Below are positions 6,981 to 6,997 of a stretch of 6,997 nucleotides of DNA, in pieces (the first letter of the stretch is position 1; each line of letters opens with the position of its first letter). The DNA comes from BRH-c54 sp032251145 (GTDB taxonomy: Bacteria; Bacteroidota; Bacteroidia; Flavobacteriales_E; Vicingaceae). Location of the stretch: the NCBI GenBank assembly GCA_032251145.1, contig JAVVER010000147.1, positions 1 to 6,997 of the forward strand, given 5' to 3'. Both the position numbers and the translations under genes were made by a program. The notes beneath the pieces are model-generated. The model did no database searches and was not told where the DNA came from. It saw only the letters and a program-made list of their open reading frames with translations.

Positions 6981-6997
6981 AAAAAAAATGTTGTTAA

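Overview
The window is AT-rich and reads as one minus-strand cluster from a member of the Bacteroidota, most likely a flavobacterium-like or cytophaga-like organism. Three things suggest this: a type IX secretion (T9SS) C-terminal sorting domain, an RHS core of the Bacteroidota style (YDPVLARMLSVD ... YNRYSYVFNNPLKFIDPNGE), and mostly A-rich leaders without Shine-Dalgarno sequences. Every supported gene lies on the minus strand, so transcription runs from the right edge to the left.

Layout in transcription order. (1) 6872-6997 is intergenic and holds a perfect 11-bp inverted repeat, probably the terminator of a gene outside the window. (2) 2537-6871 is a 1444-residue RHS/YD-repeat protein. 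It has three FG-GAP/VCBS calcium-loop repeats, a TcdB/SpvB-like middle region, a long YD-repeat shell, the RHS core, and a variable C-terminal tip with a phospholipase A2-like HDxxY motif. It has no signal peptide. A one-base slip near 2571-2574 appears to have replaced its last residues. (3) 1170-2462 is a lipoprotein with a TolB-like beta-propeller. (4) 682-1161 is a small exported protein of unknown function, 8 bases behind gene 3. (5) 527-661 is an open, coding-looking stretch with no credible start, whose stop overlaps the next start codon; I read it as the 3' end of a lost gene. (6) 111-530 is a 139-residue exported protein made of a signal peptide, one YD motif and a T9SS sorting domain. 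(7) 1-110 is the downstream spacer, where I see no convincing terminator.

Taken together, this looks like a polymorphic-toxin (RHS) locus. The RHS shell would package a toxic tip that attacks membranes, and the gene directly behind it is the positional candidate for immunity. The truncated N-terminus, the shifted C-terminus and the orphan gene end all suggest that the locus has been rearranged by cassette exchange and may be partly decayed. Toxin activity, immunity and T9SS export of the complex are inferences, not things the sequence proves.
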